64,000 bases of DNA from Blastobasis lacticolella (lineage: Eukaryota; Arthropoda; Insecta; Lepidoptera; Blastobasidae): contig LR990051.1 of assembly GCA_905147135.1 (NCBI GenBank), forward strand, positions 2,814,463 through 2,878,462. Reading direction: 5' to 3'. A model generated the notes under the pieces. The model was given only the letters and a program-made list of their open reading frames with translations, did no database searches and was not told the DNA's origin. Below, one piece after another: positions 35,825-46,019 of this stretch. The translations under genes were made by a program, and so were the position numbers. Position 1 is the first letter of the stretch, and every line of letters begins with the position of its first letter.

Positions 35825-37595
35825 GTTGGTCGCATTTAACTAGAGTACTCAGGTTTAGGTACTCTCTCTCTCAGGTAGTACTCTGATTTAGCTTTTGGTC
35901 GATGTTTCTTCTTGAAAAATAGTATCCTATTCCAAAACTCTACGAACGTTACAAATGCAAAAAAGTGAGTGTAAATGGATGTCTGTTTCTCTTTCACGAA
36001 ATTCAAACTATAGGAAATTAAACGGAGTACGCAAATTTACGCGGATAAAGTCCCGGGAAAAGATTTGTTGTATAATAATAACCTAACCTATCATCAAAAT
36101 CGAAATAGAAAACTGAAATGTCATTTTTTAGGCCATGCAGAAGTGCAATCTGAATAGGTCTACGATTTATCAATACGTTGACAGCACAGTGCAGTATAAC
36201 CTAACCGACAGAAAAAGTTAAACTATAATATTTTCAGAACTACTGAACCAATTTTAATGAAACAGAGCTTAGAACCACCTCGATTAAATTAGCTTTCAAA
36301 TAAAGAAACCCGAATCGTAGTCCGTTCATCTGTTCGTTACGATCCCATAGACAGATACACTAGTAGATGTGATTGCTATAATATCCACGCTTGACAGGCG
36401 TAGAGATCGCAGTGTTACCAACCGAAATACGTCGGAAAACCCCGGACCAAGTTTACATATACTGAAATATTTCCTGAAATACTGAGTCAATATTAATTAA
36501 ACAAATCTAAGAATAATCTCGAATGGCTTTTAAAATAGAAAACAGCATCAAAATATCTTTTTTTTGTCGGTTGTATTTAAACAACACTGCGGTCATGCTT
36601 TTGGAGTACTTAGAAACCGGTGTCTATCTCGAATACATTAGACAATAGTTGACTTAACTCGATAGGTATATGCTGACTCCTAATCTGCCAGAAATCACAA
36701 GACTCAATAAAGCATCACATAAATCAATAAAGCATATTGATAGATGTTCGGTATATAGGTATGTGCCACTTAAATGCACCAGCAACCTAAGCCGCTAATG
36801 GAAAATCAATAAACATTAATAATCATTAAAAATGAATAGTACTCGCTGGTTCCATATAAGTATAAGGTTTTTACGGGGTCGGCGACGCGTGGGTGATGCC
36901 CCTGTTATGCAAACGTCCATAGGCTGCGGTGACTGCTTACCATCAGGCAGGCCGCAAGCTTGTTTGCCATCTTAGTGGTATAAAAAAATCCAGTATAGAA
37001 TAGCAGCCTTCTTGAAAAGTTATTACAATAAATTAGGGTAAAACTAAATTAAAGTTCAATTCCTGAATGTATATTTTTAAATTGATGACAATTTGACACT
37101 TTTCACCATTACTGAGAACACACATCGACAGACCGACACAAAACCGGCAAACAATGTACCTATAATGTAGGTAATGGTTCCCTTTTCTACGGTTCCGTAG
37201 TAAGACAATGATTCCTTTTTGGCATTTATGTTCGTCTCTCTGTCTGTTCGAAAAAATAGTCTATGAACTATGAACAAAACAAATTTTTTTTTGTCTGTCT
37301 GTTTGTCTGTTAGCGCATCTCGCAAAAACTACAACACGCTAAACCGTAACAACTGGATAAGTATAAAGTTTTCAGCATAATAATATAATTCAGTGGTTTC
37401 GACGTGAAGGAGTAACACACATTCAAATATCCATCCAAACGACCTTAGGTACAAACTTTCGCATTTATAATATAAGTAGGATAATAGCACTTAGGCTATA
37501 ATCTATCCCGACATTCAATTTAGTGTCTGTGGGAATCCGCCATAAAAAAGCTAGCATCGTATATATCCCATTCTGAAATGTTTTGTTGTTTCCAG
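35825..37595 (+). other. Receptor intron 1 with repeats
   Basis: Runs from GTTGGT to 'ttgtttccag'. It contains a reverse repeat D (about 36180-36560) that is itself interrupted by a small reverse SINE-C piece (about 36366-36425), a LINE tail of family 2 (36868-36990), and a reverse Helitron-like scrap near 37390-37480. Nothing coding. Confidence 0.5.
36868..36990 (+). mobile_element. LINE 3' tail, family 2
   Basis: 'aaggtttttacggggtcggc', 'gtgggtgatgcccctg', 'gctgcggtgactgcttacca' and an A-rich end. Nearly the same as 21912-22045, so both are recent 5'-truncated insertions of one LINE. Confidence 0.65.
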
Positions 37596-37737
37596 GAAAC
37601 TCCAAAAGTTAAAGCAGCGTTCTTGCCAAGCCGGACTGCCCGAGTGCCTCGGAAGTACATCCAATGGAACCAACTACACAGATGTCTACTTCTTCAATAG
37701 TTCTTTGAACAACTTGTTAGCCACAAATGGTGGATTG
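37596..37737 (+). CDS. mAChR-B: Muscarinic receptor, extracellular N-terminal exon
   Basis: Flanked by 'tttccag' and 'gtaagt'. It has one base to finish Trp27 and then 47 codons (residues 28-74), including ECLGSTSNGTNYTDVYFF and NSSLNNLL, with sequons NGT, NYT and NSS. There are no hydrophobic spans, so it fits the extracellular tail before TM1. It ends in phase 0, which joins in frame to the TM1 exon (GGL|QPVLPPF). The upstream join to the exon at 35745 is inferred from phase alone. Confidence 0.75.
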
Positions 37738-39830
37738 GTAAGTTATGAAATAACTTCTGCTCGCTGTCCTTCCTCACTGAATCCATCGCTCTTATTCTAA
37801 CATGTTTGACATTATTATTATGTCCAGTTTTCTAACTGAAAACGGTGTTCTATTAACGTTGACTTTATTTCTATTATACAATTATTTGTTTAATATATTC
37901 CTTATTTCCTTATGTTTTACGTAATTGTAACTGGTTAGCCGTAAGGTACAGGTACAGACAATATTGAACAATATAATTTGATTTTACTCTCTTTCTATTT
38001 GAACGAGGAAAATCCTTGGAATACATTAGCATATTGTTTATGTGTTCCAATTCTCACTGGATGGTAGGAAACTTGTTCTTTTATCCAAGAAATATTTTAG
38101 GTGCCCACGGGAGGCTAGAATACTACGCCGTTGAACGCTGCTATGAATAACTAGTAGGTACTATTGCAGATAATATTTGTTATGTCCATGAGTACACATG
38201 TTATAGGATATGTCCATTAGTCAAAAATATCAAGCAAACTGCTTTAGGCAGATCATAATTTATAATCGGATTGATAATGGAACAGCTGTTTTTGAGCTAG
38301 AAAATTTGAGAGGCCTAGAATATACAAAAGTTTGTAAGTATTAGAGGTTTCTTTTGAGTCTGATTATTTACCTTCCTTAATTTAAGTTTCCTTATTTACT
38401 TACATATTTATATTGTCTTACGGATATTAAAAGTCATACAGCTTTTTATTATTGTAAGTATATTTATTTAATAATATTGATGTAGCTTTTGTACAATATA
38501 CTGTTATATATATGTACAGCTTGATTGCGCCGTGAGTAATACCATCATATATCTTGTTGGGGTTGAATCCATCAATAAACATGTGTCACTTTTAAAGATA
38601 CGTAGCTCGTACATGTAGGGGCTCAAGGGCTCATAAACGATTTTTCCTTAGAATATTCTCTTTTGTATTTCGAAATAAAAATATGAAACACTGACTGAAG
38701 CAACAATGTCTTTGTTTAACAGCTAAGGAAATCTGTATACTGTCTAATAGGTACCATATAAATCCTTCCATGTTTGTTTATGACCGAGCTATTTACACAG
38801 GGTTCATCGTAGCTTAGTGAATGTTATCTTTAATGGTTAGAAATAATGCGAAACATTTTCTGAACAATCTTCACTGTACTCATCCCATTAGTCGGAGATA
38901 TTAGGATGTAATCTCTCGAGGTCATGAAGCGAGAAGTATTGTTTTATATGAAAATTACATATATAAGATTATTTTGAAAACTACATTAACAAACGAGGAG
39001 GATTGGCTTTATTAGAAGCGGGTACTAATTGCGGTTGAATTTTGTCATCATTAGCTTATAGCCAAACACAGTTTTGAGCATCCAGTCACTGCCAGCCATT
39101 TGCAGAAATCGTCGCTTCATCTCGCCGCAAAATGTTTCGCACCATGTTTGCTCAATCGTTGTCCCCACTCATGAATACGTCGTCTACCCCAACGGCAATA
39201 TTTCTGTCAAGTGACTTGGTTCCGGATCATGTTATAGAGAAACGCCGAGCATAGCTCGCTTCATCGCAGCTTCAGCTTACCAACAGCTTACATTTAGGCT
39301 ACGTCCTACTATTATAAATGCGAAAGTTTATAATGAAGACTGGATCTTTGTTACTGCTTAAAACAAAGTCGCTTCCCGCCGTTTGTCCCTATGAATCTAT
39401 GTACACTTCGATCTTTTGAACTTTTAATGCGGTTTTCAAGAATAGATAGAGTGATTCAAAATGAAGGTAAAAGCAAGAAAAAAGGGTAAGTAGGGGTAAA
39501 GTAGGTGTGCGCGAACGAAGTCGCGCCGGGCCCACAAGTAATTTAGACTTAGACATAGACATGATTTATTTTGACATCACAAAAATCCATAAGCGTTTAC
39601 ATAATATGTCAATTTTAGAACACTTCAATACTAAACAAAAATAAAGTAGGTACAAACACACAAACACAACAAATCATGGACCAATGCGATACCAAAAAAA
39701 AAATTATGAATTAATTCAATATTATGATTCCCGCGGAAACGCGCGGGCATAACAGGTGTTTGTCAATGAGCAAACTCAGCTTGCAGCCATTTTCAATATA
39801 AACCCGTTTTAATAAAGTCGTCTTTTGCAG
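37738..39830 (+). other. Receptor intron 2
   Basis: Canonical GTAAGT to TTTTGCAG. It includes a possible reverse LINE scrap (about 39050-39270, with readings AMLGVSL-like and MAGSDWM) and a short Helitron (39352-39540). The rest is AT-rich and non-coding. Confidence 0.6.
39352..39540 (+). mobile_element. Short non-autonomous Helitron, 5'-clipped
   Basis: 'aaaacaaagtcgcttcccgc', 'gtttgtccctatgaatctat', 'gcggttttcaagaatagata' and 'gcgaacgaagtcgcgccggg'. Same family as 8897-9117. The 5' TC end is missing and the 3' CTAG is altered to 'caag'. Confidence 0.65.
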
Positions 39831-40014
39831 CAACCAGTCCTCCCGCCATTCCCTCTCTGGCTGGCGGCCATCTTTGCCACCTGTCTGCTGCTAGTCATCT
39901 TGCTGACTGTCAGCGGCAACGTCCTCGTGCTACTAGCCTTCCTGGTCGACAGGACCATCAGACAGCCGAGTAACTACTTCATCGCATCATTGGCGGCAAC
40001 TGATCTTCTAATAG
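39831..40014 (+). CDS. mAChR-B: Muscarinic receptor, TM1-TM2 exon
   Basis: 184 bp between 'tcttttgcag' and 'ggtaagc', residues 75-135 plus the first base of Gly136. It holds TM1 ([20 protein letters not shown], with the conserved GN of class A receptors), the first intracellular loop ([12 protein letters not shown]) and the start of TM2 ([12 protein letters not shown], with the conserved LAxxD). The split Gly codon (G|GT) joins in phase to the next exon at 42262. The exon sits just upstream of a LINE insertion that comes to within about 10 bases of the donor. Confidence 0.9.
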
Positions 40015-40021
40015 GTAAGCT

Positions 40022-40750
40022 TATAGATTTAGATTTAGATTTAGATTTATTTATTTCTCTCTTAAGTTCTTACATAATTATAATATTCTTATTATAGATT
40101 ACATTTGGTCAATAAAAGAGATCGTCAAATTATAATATTAGAATTATTGCTTTCATATAAGAAGGCAATATCAAATAATAAATAAATCGAAATAATATGG
40201 TAAACAATGTCAAAATAAAAAATTAATACATAAAATTACACTAAGGTAAATTGATACAAAGCATGTCAATACCAGTAAGGCAGGTAATTTATGCAAATAG
40301 TCAAATAATAATTAAATGTCCGTTATTGGATACAAAATACAAAAATACAAAAAAATGTCAATAAATGAAAATAAAACTCATATTGAATAGAATAAAATTG
40401 AATTGAAAATTTGTAATGTCAAACAACTAAGTAATAATTCAATATAAATATCAAGTCAGGATAAAAATGTCTTTAAAAATAATTAGTTCTCAACATGAGT
40501 TATAAATTCATTAACGGAATAAAATACATTATCCAATAAGAAGTTTTTAGTCGGCGGGCAAACGCTTCGTCAGTCTGTTCGTTTTTAACAGACGCGGGTA
40601 GGTGTTCATATAGTTTCGGCCCTATTATACGTGGGTTTTTATCCGCGAGGGCTGGGCTATACATTTCATTTCAAAAGTCCATCTGTTTTCAGAAAGCTTC
40701 CTGCTTCGTACTCGTATTCGTATTCTAATCGCAGTTTTTCTAAACAACTA
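40022..40750 (-). mobile_element. Jockey/CR1-group LINE 3' end, in receptor intron 3
   Basis: On the - strand, about 40700-40490 reads DKNPRIIGPKLYEHLP and EAFARRLK, then after a +1 shift NFLLDNVFYSVNEF. This is the characteristic C-terminus of Jockey-group reverse transcriptase proteins. A long AT-rich 3' UTR follows, and the tail is an (AAATCT)n-type repeat, the - strand reading of 'agatttagatttagattta', at 40025-40050. The insert begins only about 10 bp after the exon 3 donor. Confidence 0.7.
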
Positions 40751-40781
40751 AGACAGTCTGGATTTAATGAGCCCGCCCTTT

Positions 40782-41020
40782 GACGACCTGAGCGGTTCAG
40801 TAGTCAACATCAAGTCTGCCACGCAAGAGGTCCCGGGTTCAATTCCCGGCCGGGCAGAAATTGAAATGATAAATTTTAATTTCTGTTACGGGTCTGGGTG
40901 TTCTATGTATAATAAGTATGTATTTAAAAGTATATAAGTAGTTTATCAGTTATCTAGCACCCATAACACAAGCTTTGCTTACTTTGGGGCTAGATGGCGC
41001 TGTGTGAATTTGTCCACGAT
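40782..41020 (+). mobile_element. SINE-A, full length, in receptor intron 3
   Basis: A-box region 'gacgacctgagcggttcagt', B-box 'gggttcaattcccgg', the shared body, and the 3' block 'ggggctagatggcgctgtgt' with an AT-rich tail. It supplies the unbroken reference across the Helitron target site: 'cagttatctagcaccc'. Confidence 0.9.
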
Positions 41021-41029
41021 TATTTATTT

Positions 41030-42055
41030 ACACCTATCTCAAAGACAACGCATTCGTGACTTTACGTGCGTTACGAGTGTCAATGGGCTGCGGCGACTAT
41101 TATATCAAGTAGCCCATTTTATCAACTGTACTGGTATAGTGGATCTAAGAGTAGCCCGCTTGCCTATAGAATAGAGAATATAAATACCTATGCTACTTTC
41201 CCATATATCTAATTTATATTCCCGGAGCAAAAGTATCGAATGTAAAGCGTTTACGCACGGCATCCAAGTTACAATTCCAATGTCGTTGCCTTCTGCATAC
41301 GAAGCATTTCTTCTTAATATGAAATAGAATAGAAACTCGCAAATTATTTCAATGTAAAAAAAGTTTAAATCTGTTGGCAATTAAAATAAATAAGCAATTG
41401 GTTAGTTTGGACTGTACTGTAGATTTCTATTTGTGAAACAACCAAGAGTCGTATTCAGTGGATCGGTATGAAGAGCGTGGATTTAGGCTTTTCTAGCAGT
41501 GGGCTTCCTGATCTGATTCCGATCACAATGATGATGACCTTTATAATTATATAACATTTCTAGTTTCTGTATCATATTGCTAAAATATCCTAGTAACGAC
41601 AGAAACAATTTAGACTAATTACTTCATAACAAATAAAACTCTTTAGCAACAGTCAAAATCTCCTTGTACTGAAATAATTAAATTAACTCGGCTTATCGAA
41701 CAGTTTAATTATCTTTCCAATTGAAATCTGTCAGACTGCAAAGCCATTAACTAATTTTCAACTGTTTAAATGAGCCAACAAAATATTAATTAATTTTGCT
41801 GAAGAACTCTAACAGGTGTGTAATGAAATGAGAACAAAGATTATTATAATATTTTTAAATACATTCAAATATTTTACCTATCTATTCAGTCACTGTTCTA
41901 CTTCATTCAATAGTTTAGTATAAATGTTTTTATCCATTGGGCTCAGCACTTTAAAAGGTCCATATTGAAATAGCTAATAAATATTTAATCCTTTTTGTCA
42001 CATGGACTTGCTCAAACAAGGAACAAAACTAACATGCAATGTATATTATGGTGAG
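41030..42055 (+). other. Receptor intron 3, remainder
   Basis: AT-rich, non-coding. The ORF at 41105-41380 on the - strand has no support. The intron closes at 'tattgtccgcag' (42261). Confidence 0.6.
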
Positions 42056-42147
42056 CACACTTCGTTATTCATACGGACAGGACTTGAGAATGTCCTATGA
42101 ATTCTAAACTTGAACGGCTCCTGTCCCCGCAATAACGAAGTATGTGA
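42056..42147. repeat. Inverted-repeat (MITE-like) element in receptor intron 3
   Basis: The arms read 'cacacttcgttatt..ggacagga' (42056-42082) and, reverse-complemented, 'catacttcgttatt..ggacagga' (42119-42147), around a central region of about 36 nt. It lies about 115 bp upstream of the last-exon acceptor. No clear target duplication or coding content. Confidence 0.65.
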
Positions 42148-42261
42148 GCTACAATAAATAATGTACGAACGCGATCTCAGGTCGCCTTCCTCCGGGGCCC
42201 TTTCATAATACGTTGTATAATCAGAGGCCTTGTCAAGATGAGTATTTTATATTGTCCGCAG

Positions 42262-44339
42262 GTACTTTATCGCTTCCATTCTACACTGACTACGTACTGA
42301 AAGGATACTGGCATCTGGGACCCCTATTGTGCGATCTATGGCTTTCCGTCGACTATACCGTATGTCTCGTCTCACAATACACTGTCTTACTTATCACAGT
42401 CGACAGGTTCTGCAGCGTCAAGATCGCGGCGAGATACAGAGCTTGGAGAACAAAAAACAGAGTCATATGGATGGTGACTGTAACGTGGATAATACCAGCC
42501 TTATTATTTTTTACGACGATATTCGGATGGGAACACTTTGTAGGATATAGGGATTTACAAGATGGCGAATGTGCTGTACAGTTCTTAAAAGATCCAATTT
42601 TTAATACGGCACTGATAATTGGCTATTATTGGACTACCCTGTTCGTTTTAATCGTGTTGTATGCGGGTATTTTTAAGACTGCTTATGATATGCAGAAGAA
42701 AAGCGAAGCGAAGCAGAGAAAGATGCAGTCAATGGTGGCCTTAAGTGCGGGATTCATGTCAGGGATGGCTGGCAGAGCGGCGGGTACGTCTGGTTTAACT
42801 AAAGCAACTATTGCTACTGAAGATCAAATTAAGGTAACGGAAACTGTTAGGAAAGACTCTACGTCTAAAGGATCTTTAGCTGCTCCATTATTGACCTTGG
42901 GGGGGTCAACTGATTCTAATTCCAGTCAAAAATCCTCAGCACGTAAAAGCAGCGCTACAGCCACCGGTACTTCAACAACAGCAGAGTATGATGCAGAAAA
43001 AAAGGAAGATCAAGTGGAAGCAGAAAGGTCAAGTAGCCCAGCCTTCGACTCGGACGAAGAAAGTGGTGCACCAACGAACGGCAAGAAAAGGCCATCAGTA
43101 GCAAACTTGGTGATGCAAACTGGAGCGTTACAATTACTCAATAATATGCGTATGAATGGCGGAATGATGATAAAGGCCGATTTGAAACAATCTCCTCTTT
43201 TAAAACATGATTCAGACAAAACTAAGACTTCGCTATCTCAAATATCTGAAAAGAGTCTACTTGACACTGACAATCCTGAAGTCAGTCGTAGTACTGACCC
43301 AATTCCAGCACCGACTGTGCCTCTTTCTACGAACACTACATCTCCTTCCTCCTCTGGGGTAGCCACACCATCTGATGTAGTGACGACAATTGCCCAAAAA
43401 ATTATTCCACCCCCAACCGAATTTCGCTGCAGTCCATCAGTATCAGAGAGTCCTCCGTCATGTTCAGAATCATCACGAACTAGAACAATTAGAGTTATGA
43501 GAGGAGACGGGAGTTCTTATGACGTACTCGTGGCCATGGATGGAGCTGATTTGAGGTACATGGACGAAAGTTCCGTGATCGTGCCCACTCCTGCCAACGA
43601 GAGTCCTCCGTCTTCTGTTACGTTCCCTACCGCGACCGAGCCGTCGTCCCCTCCAACTCTGAACTCTGGCGTTGTCACAAATACGTCACTATTGCAAGCC
43701 GCTCTTATTCGGGCGACCGCTGAGGCGCAAGTAACGCAACCGAAAGCGTTTTCCCCACCGCCGCCGATAAAGGTAAATACCGAAGTGAGTATAACCCCCG
43801 GGGAGCGGCCCAAGCCGGTGATCACGCTCGTATCGTCTTCCAATAATAACGCGCCCCAAGTCCCTAAAGCGAGTGAATCGAAAAGTTCCCCGTCGCAGCT
43901 AAACCCCGCAATAAGTCCGGCGGTCGAGAATAGTGACGTCTCCACTACAGCCGTAACTGGGTCGGGCCGCGGCGGCTCCAAGCGGGAGTTTGTGAAAAAC
44001 ATAGGAAAAAAATTAAAAGTTAAACGGTCGAAACGAGAGGGCTTGTTCGCGGGCATGGGGCGGCAAAAGTCCAAGTCTGAAAACAGAGCAAGAAAGGCGT
44101 TCAGAACCATATCGTTTATATTGGGGGCGTTCGTCATTTGTTGGACACCGTACCACATCCTGGCGCTCGTGGAGGGTTTCTGCACCAACCCGCCTTGTAT
44201 TAACCAGCACTTGTACATGTTTTCCTATTTTTTATGCTACGCCAACAGTCCCATCAACCCCTTCTGTTACGCGCTGGCCAACCAGCAGTTCAAGAAGACC
44301 TTCACGAGACTCCTCCGGGGGGATTTCCACGTCACCTAG
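42262..44339 (+). CDS. mAChR-B: Muscarinic acetylcholine receptor (B-type/gar-2-like), main exon
   Basis: Completes Gly136 and encodes residues 137-827. TM3 has the disulfide Cys159, the amine-binding Asp166 (3.32), Tyr167 and a DRF triplet (183-185) in place of DRY. Then come TM4 (WMVTVTWIIPALLFF), ECL2 Cys239 and TM5. The third intracellular loop of about 470 residues is rich in Ser, Thr and Pro. TM6 has CWTPYHI (762-768) and TM7 has NPFCY (801-805), with a short tail RLLRGDFHVT. Aromatic-cage residues Tyr167, Trp763, Tyr766, Tyr791 and Tyr795 and Cys794 match the muscarinic pattern. By eye, Ser3.36 is Cys, Asn6.52 is His767 and Pro5.50 is Trp259. The receptor sits in the neuronal plasma membrane and signals through G proteins. 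The subtype is inferred from IAARYRAWRTKN and FGWEHFVGYRDL and from the altered ligand site; another insect muscarinic-like subtype is possible. Confidence 0.93.
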
Positions 44340-44344
44340 TCCAT

Positions 44345-45740
44345 GTATGTCGGTCACAGAGCCGCGTAATTGTTTGGATACAATAAAGCTATTTTTCGAT
44401 TCAAAATATTACGCGCACAAAGCTATTGAAATCATTGCTAAGAGATAAGACAATACATACTCAATTAAATGACTCGTATGCTTTAGTGACCATGTGCTTT
44501 TGATGTATAGAAGAGAAAATGAAAAATGATTGTGTAGAGGTGTAAAATAGAGCTTTTGTGCGCTAGAAATAAAGTTATCCTTAGAAGATAACGATGTAAA
44601 TATATTCCGTAAATATATGTTGTACATTTTGAAATGTAATTTCATCCTTAAAAGTTCAGAACTGACAATAAAATTATAAAATGTTAGATTGTGTACATAA
44701 AGGTAATTGAAAATGTCTCTTTATATTTCTATATTTACTAAGAAATAAACTATAGCGTAAGACTAATGTTGAATGTTAACCTTATTCTAGCTTTTTATGA
44801 TGTCAGAGACATCCTAAGATGCGTTTATGTTAGGGAGTTTGTATGGAAATGTTTCTACAATTATTGTTGTAAATACGAGTACATAGTTAATAATCCTCTT
44901 AAGATTTTATCTTGAGACTATGAGTAAAGTTAAAATATTAAATATAATTAGATCTTCAGTGCATTATTCACCTTTCCGAGTATACACACATGCAACCTAA
45001 AGCAAACAAAGGAAATGTGTTCGTAGAAAGGAATTACTAGAGCTTCCATGCGTTCTTTCTTAGTACTTACTTATCAGAAAATCAATAAGACAGTAATGCG
45101 GATTACCGACAGTGGTCTTAATTATGAAAATTAAACTCAGTTCTAACAAGTGCATACCGTTTACGCCTTCAGGTTGTTCTAAGAACTGTAAATTTTTTAT
45201 TAATTTTATATTTTATTGCTTTATTTTTATTACAACAACTCTGACTAAGCCATACAATACTAATATTAGATAATCTTTGTGAGTTAAGCCGTAATGTTGT
45301 TATTTTCTGGTGGGTGCTATTAATTTTTGTTACATATAAATGTGCCTATTTTATTTTACTTATCTTACAAGTAGATGGCTTACCCTTCAAAGTGTTTTGT
45401 ATAAAACTCATTGTTTCATGATAAAAAAGAACTACGCTTAAAAGCTTTAAGCCACGAGCCCTGCTAAAGTTTTTCAGCGTTGTGAGAAATAGTCAATTAA
45501 CTGTTAGTTTTTAATAATAAGTCGTTACGGGCCTAAATCCGTTTATAAATAGACAGAAAAAAGAACTAGATAATAATATTTAGCAAATTATTTTCAACTT
45601 CATGTACTTTGTTGTAGTGATCGTTTTAGGTTTCCATTACATGCCTATTAGGTGCATTCTATTCGTATAATGCTTCAATATTAACATTTTTAAGACAATA
45701 AATATTAGTGTAGGAGCCTTTCAGCAAGATAGATTGCATC
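44345..45740. other. Receptor 3' UTR candidate and intergenic DNA
   Basis: AT-rich with several poly(A) signals in the first 400 bases. No coding exon recognised. An open stretch on the - strand (44409-44645) is low-complexity. Confidence 0.5.
44382..44387 (+). terminator. First polyadenylation signal after the receptor stop
   Basis: AATAAA 42 bases after the TAG stop. Further AATAAA hexamers are at 44667-44672 and 44744-44749, so alternative 3' ends are possible. Which is used cannot be told from sequence. Confidence 0.5.
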
Positions 45741-45807
45741 TGTGATAGAACTCTATCAATTAGTACAAGGAGTCTGGTTTGAGAGGGGTCCTTATCTATT
45801 TCGAATT

Positions 45808-46011
45808 ATGGAACAACAAAGCAACGTAGCCAAAATAATTACAAACTTCAAGCAAGATATCGGAACGGTGTATGAATCGCATCAAATGTTATGGGAGACA
45901 GTCACCACTTCAGCTGGTCTTTTCACTAGTAAAGGACTACGTTACGATATTGCAGATAAATGGCGAAAACTTTTCAAAATTATTGTAATCTTAAATTTAG
46001 TGAAACCCTAA
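45808..46011 (+). CDS. Unrecognised small ORF, 67 codons
   Basis: ATG-initiated reading frame beginning MEQQSNVAKIITNFKQDIG. It has a fairly balanced, charged composition (YESHQMLWETV, DIADKWRKLFKII) unlike the low-complexity ORFs around it. The frame is also open for 22 codons upstream (YQLVQGVWFERGPYLFRI), which would fit an exon entered by splicing, but I see no strong acceptor. A TAATAAAC at the stop doubles as a possible poly(A) signal. I do not recognise the family. It could be a gene fragment, a decayed retrocopy or chance. Confidence 0.3.
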   Translation: MEQQSNVAKIITNFKQDIGTVYESHQMLWETVTTSAGLFTSKGLRYDIADKWRKLFKIIVILNLVKP

Positions 46012-46019
46012 TAAACAAA

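Noticed and set aside
43517..44218. Long - strand ORF (233 codons) opposite the receptor
   Set aside because: It is antisense to the conserved receptor exon and has no motif. It is explained by codon bias of the sense strand.
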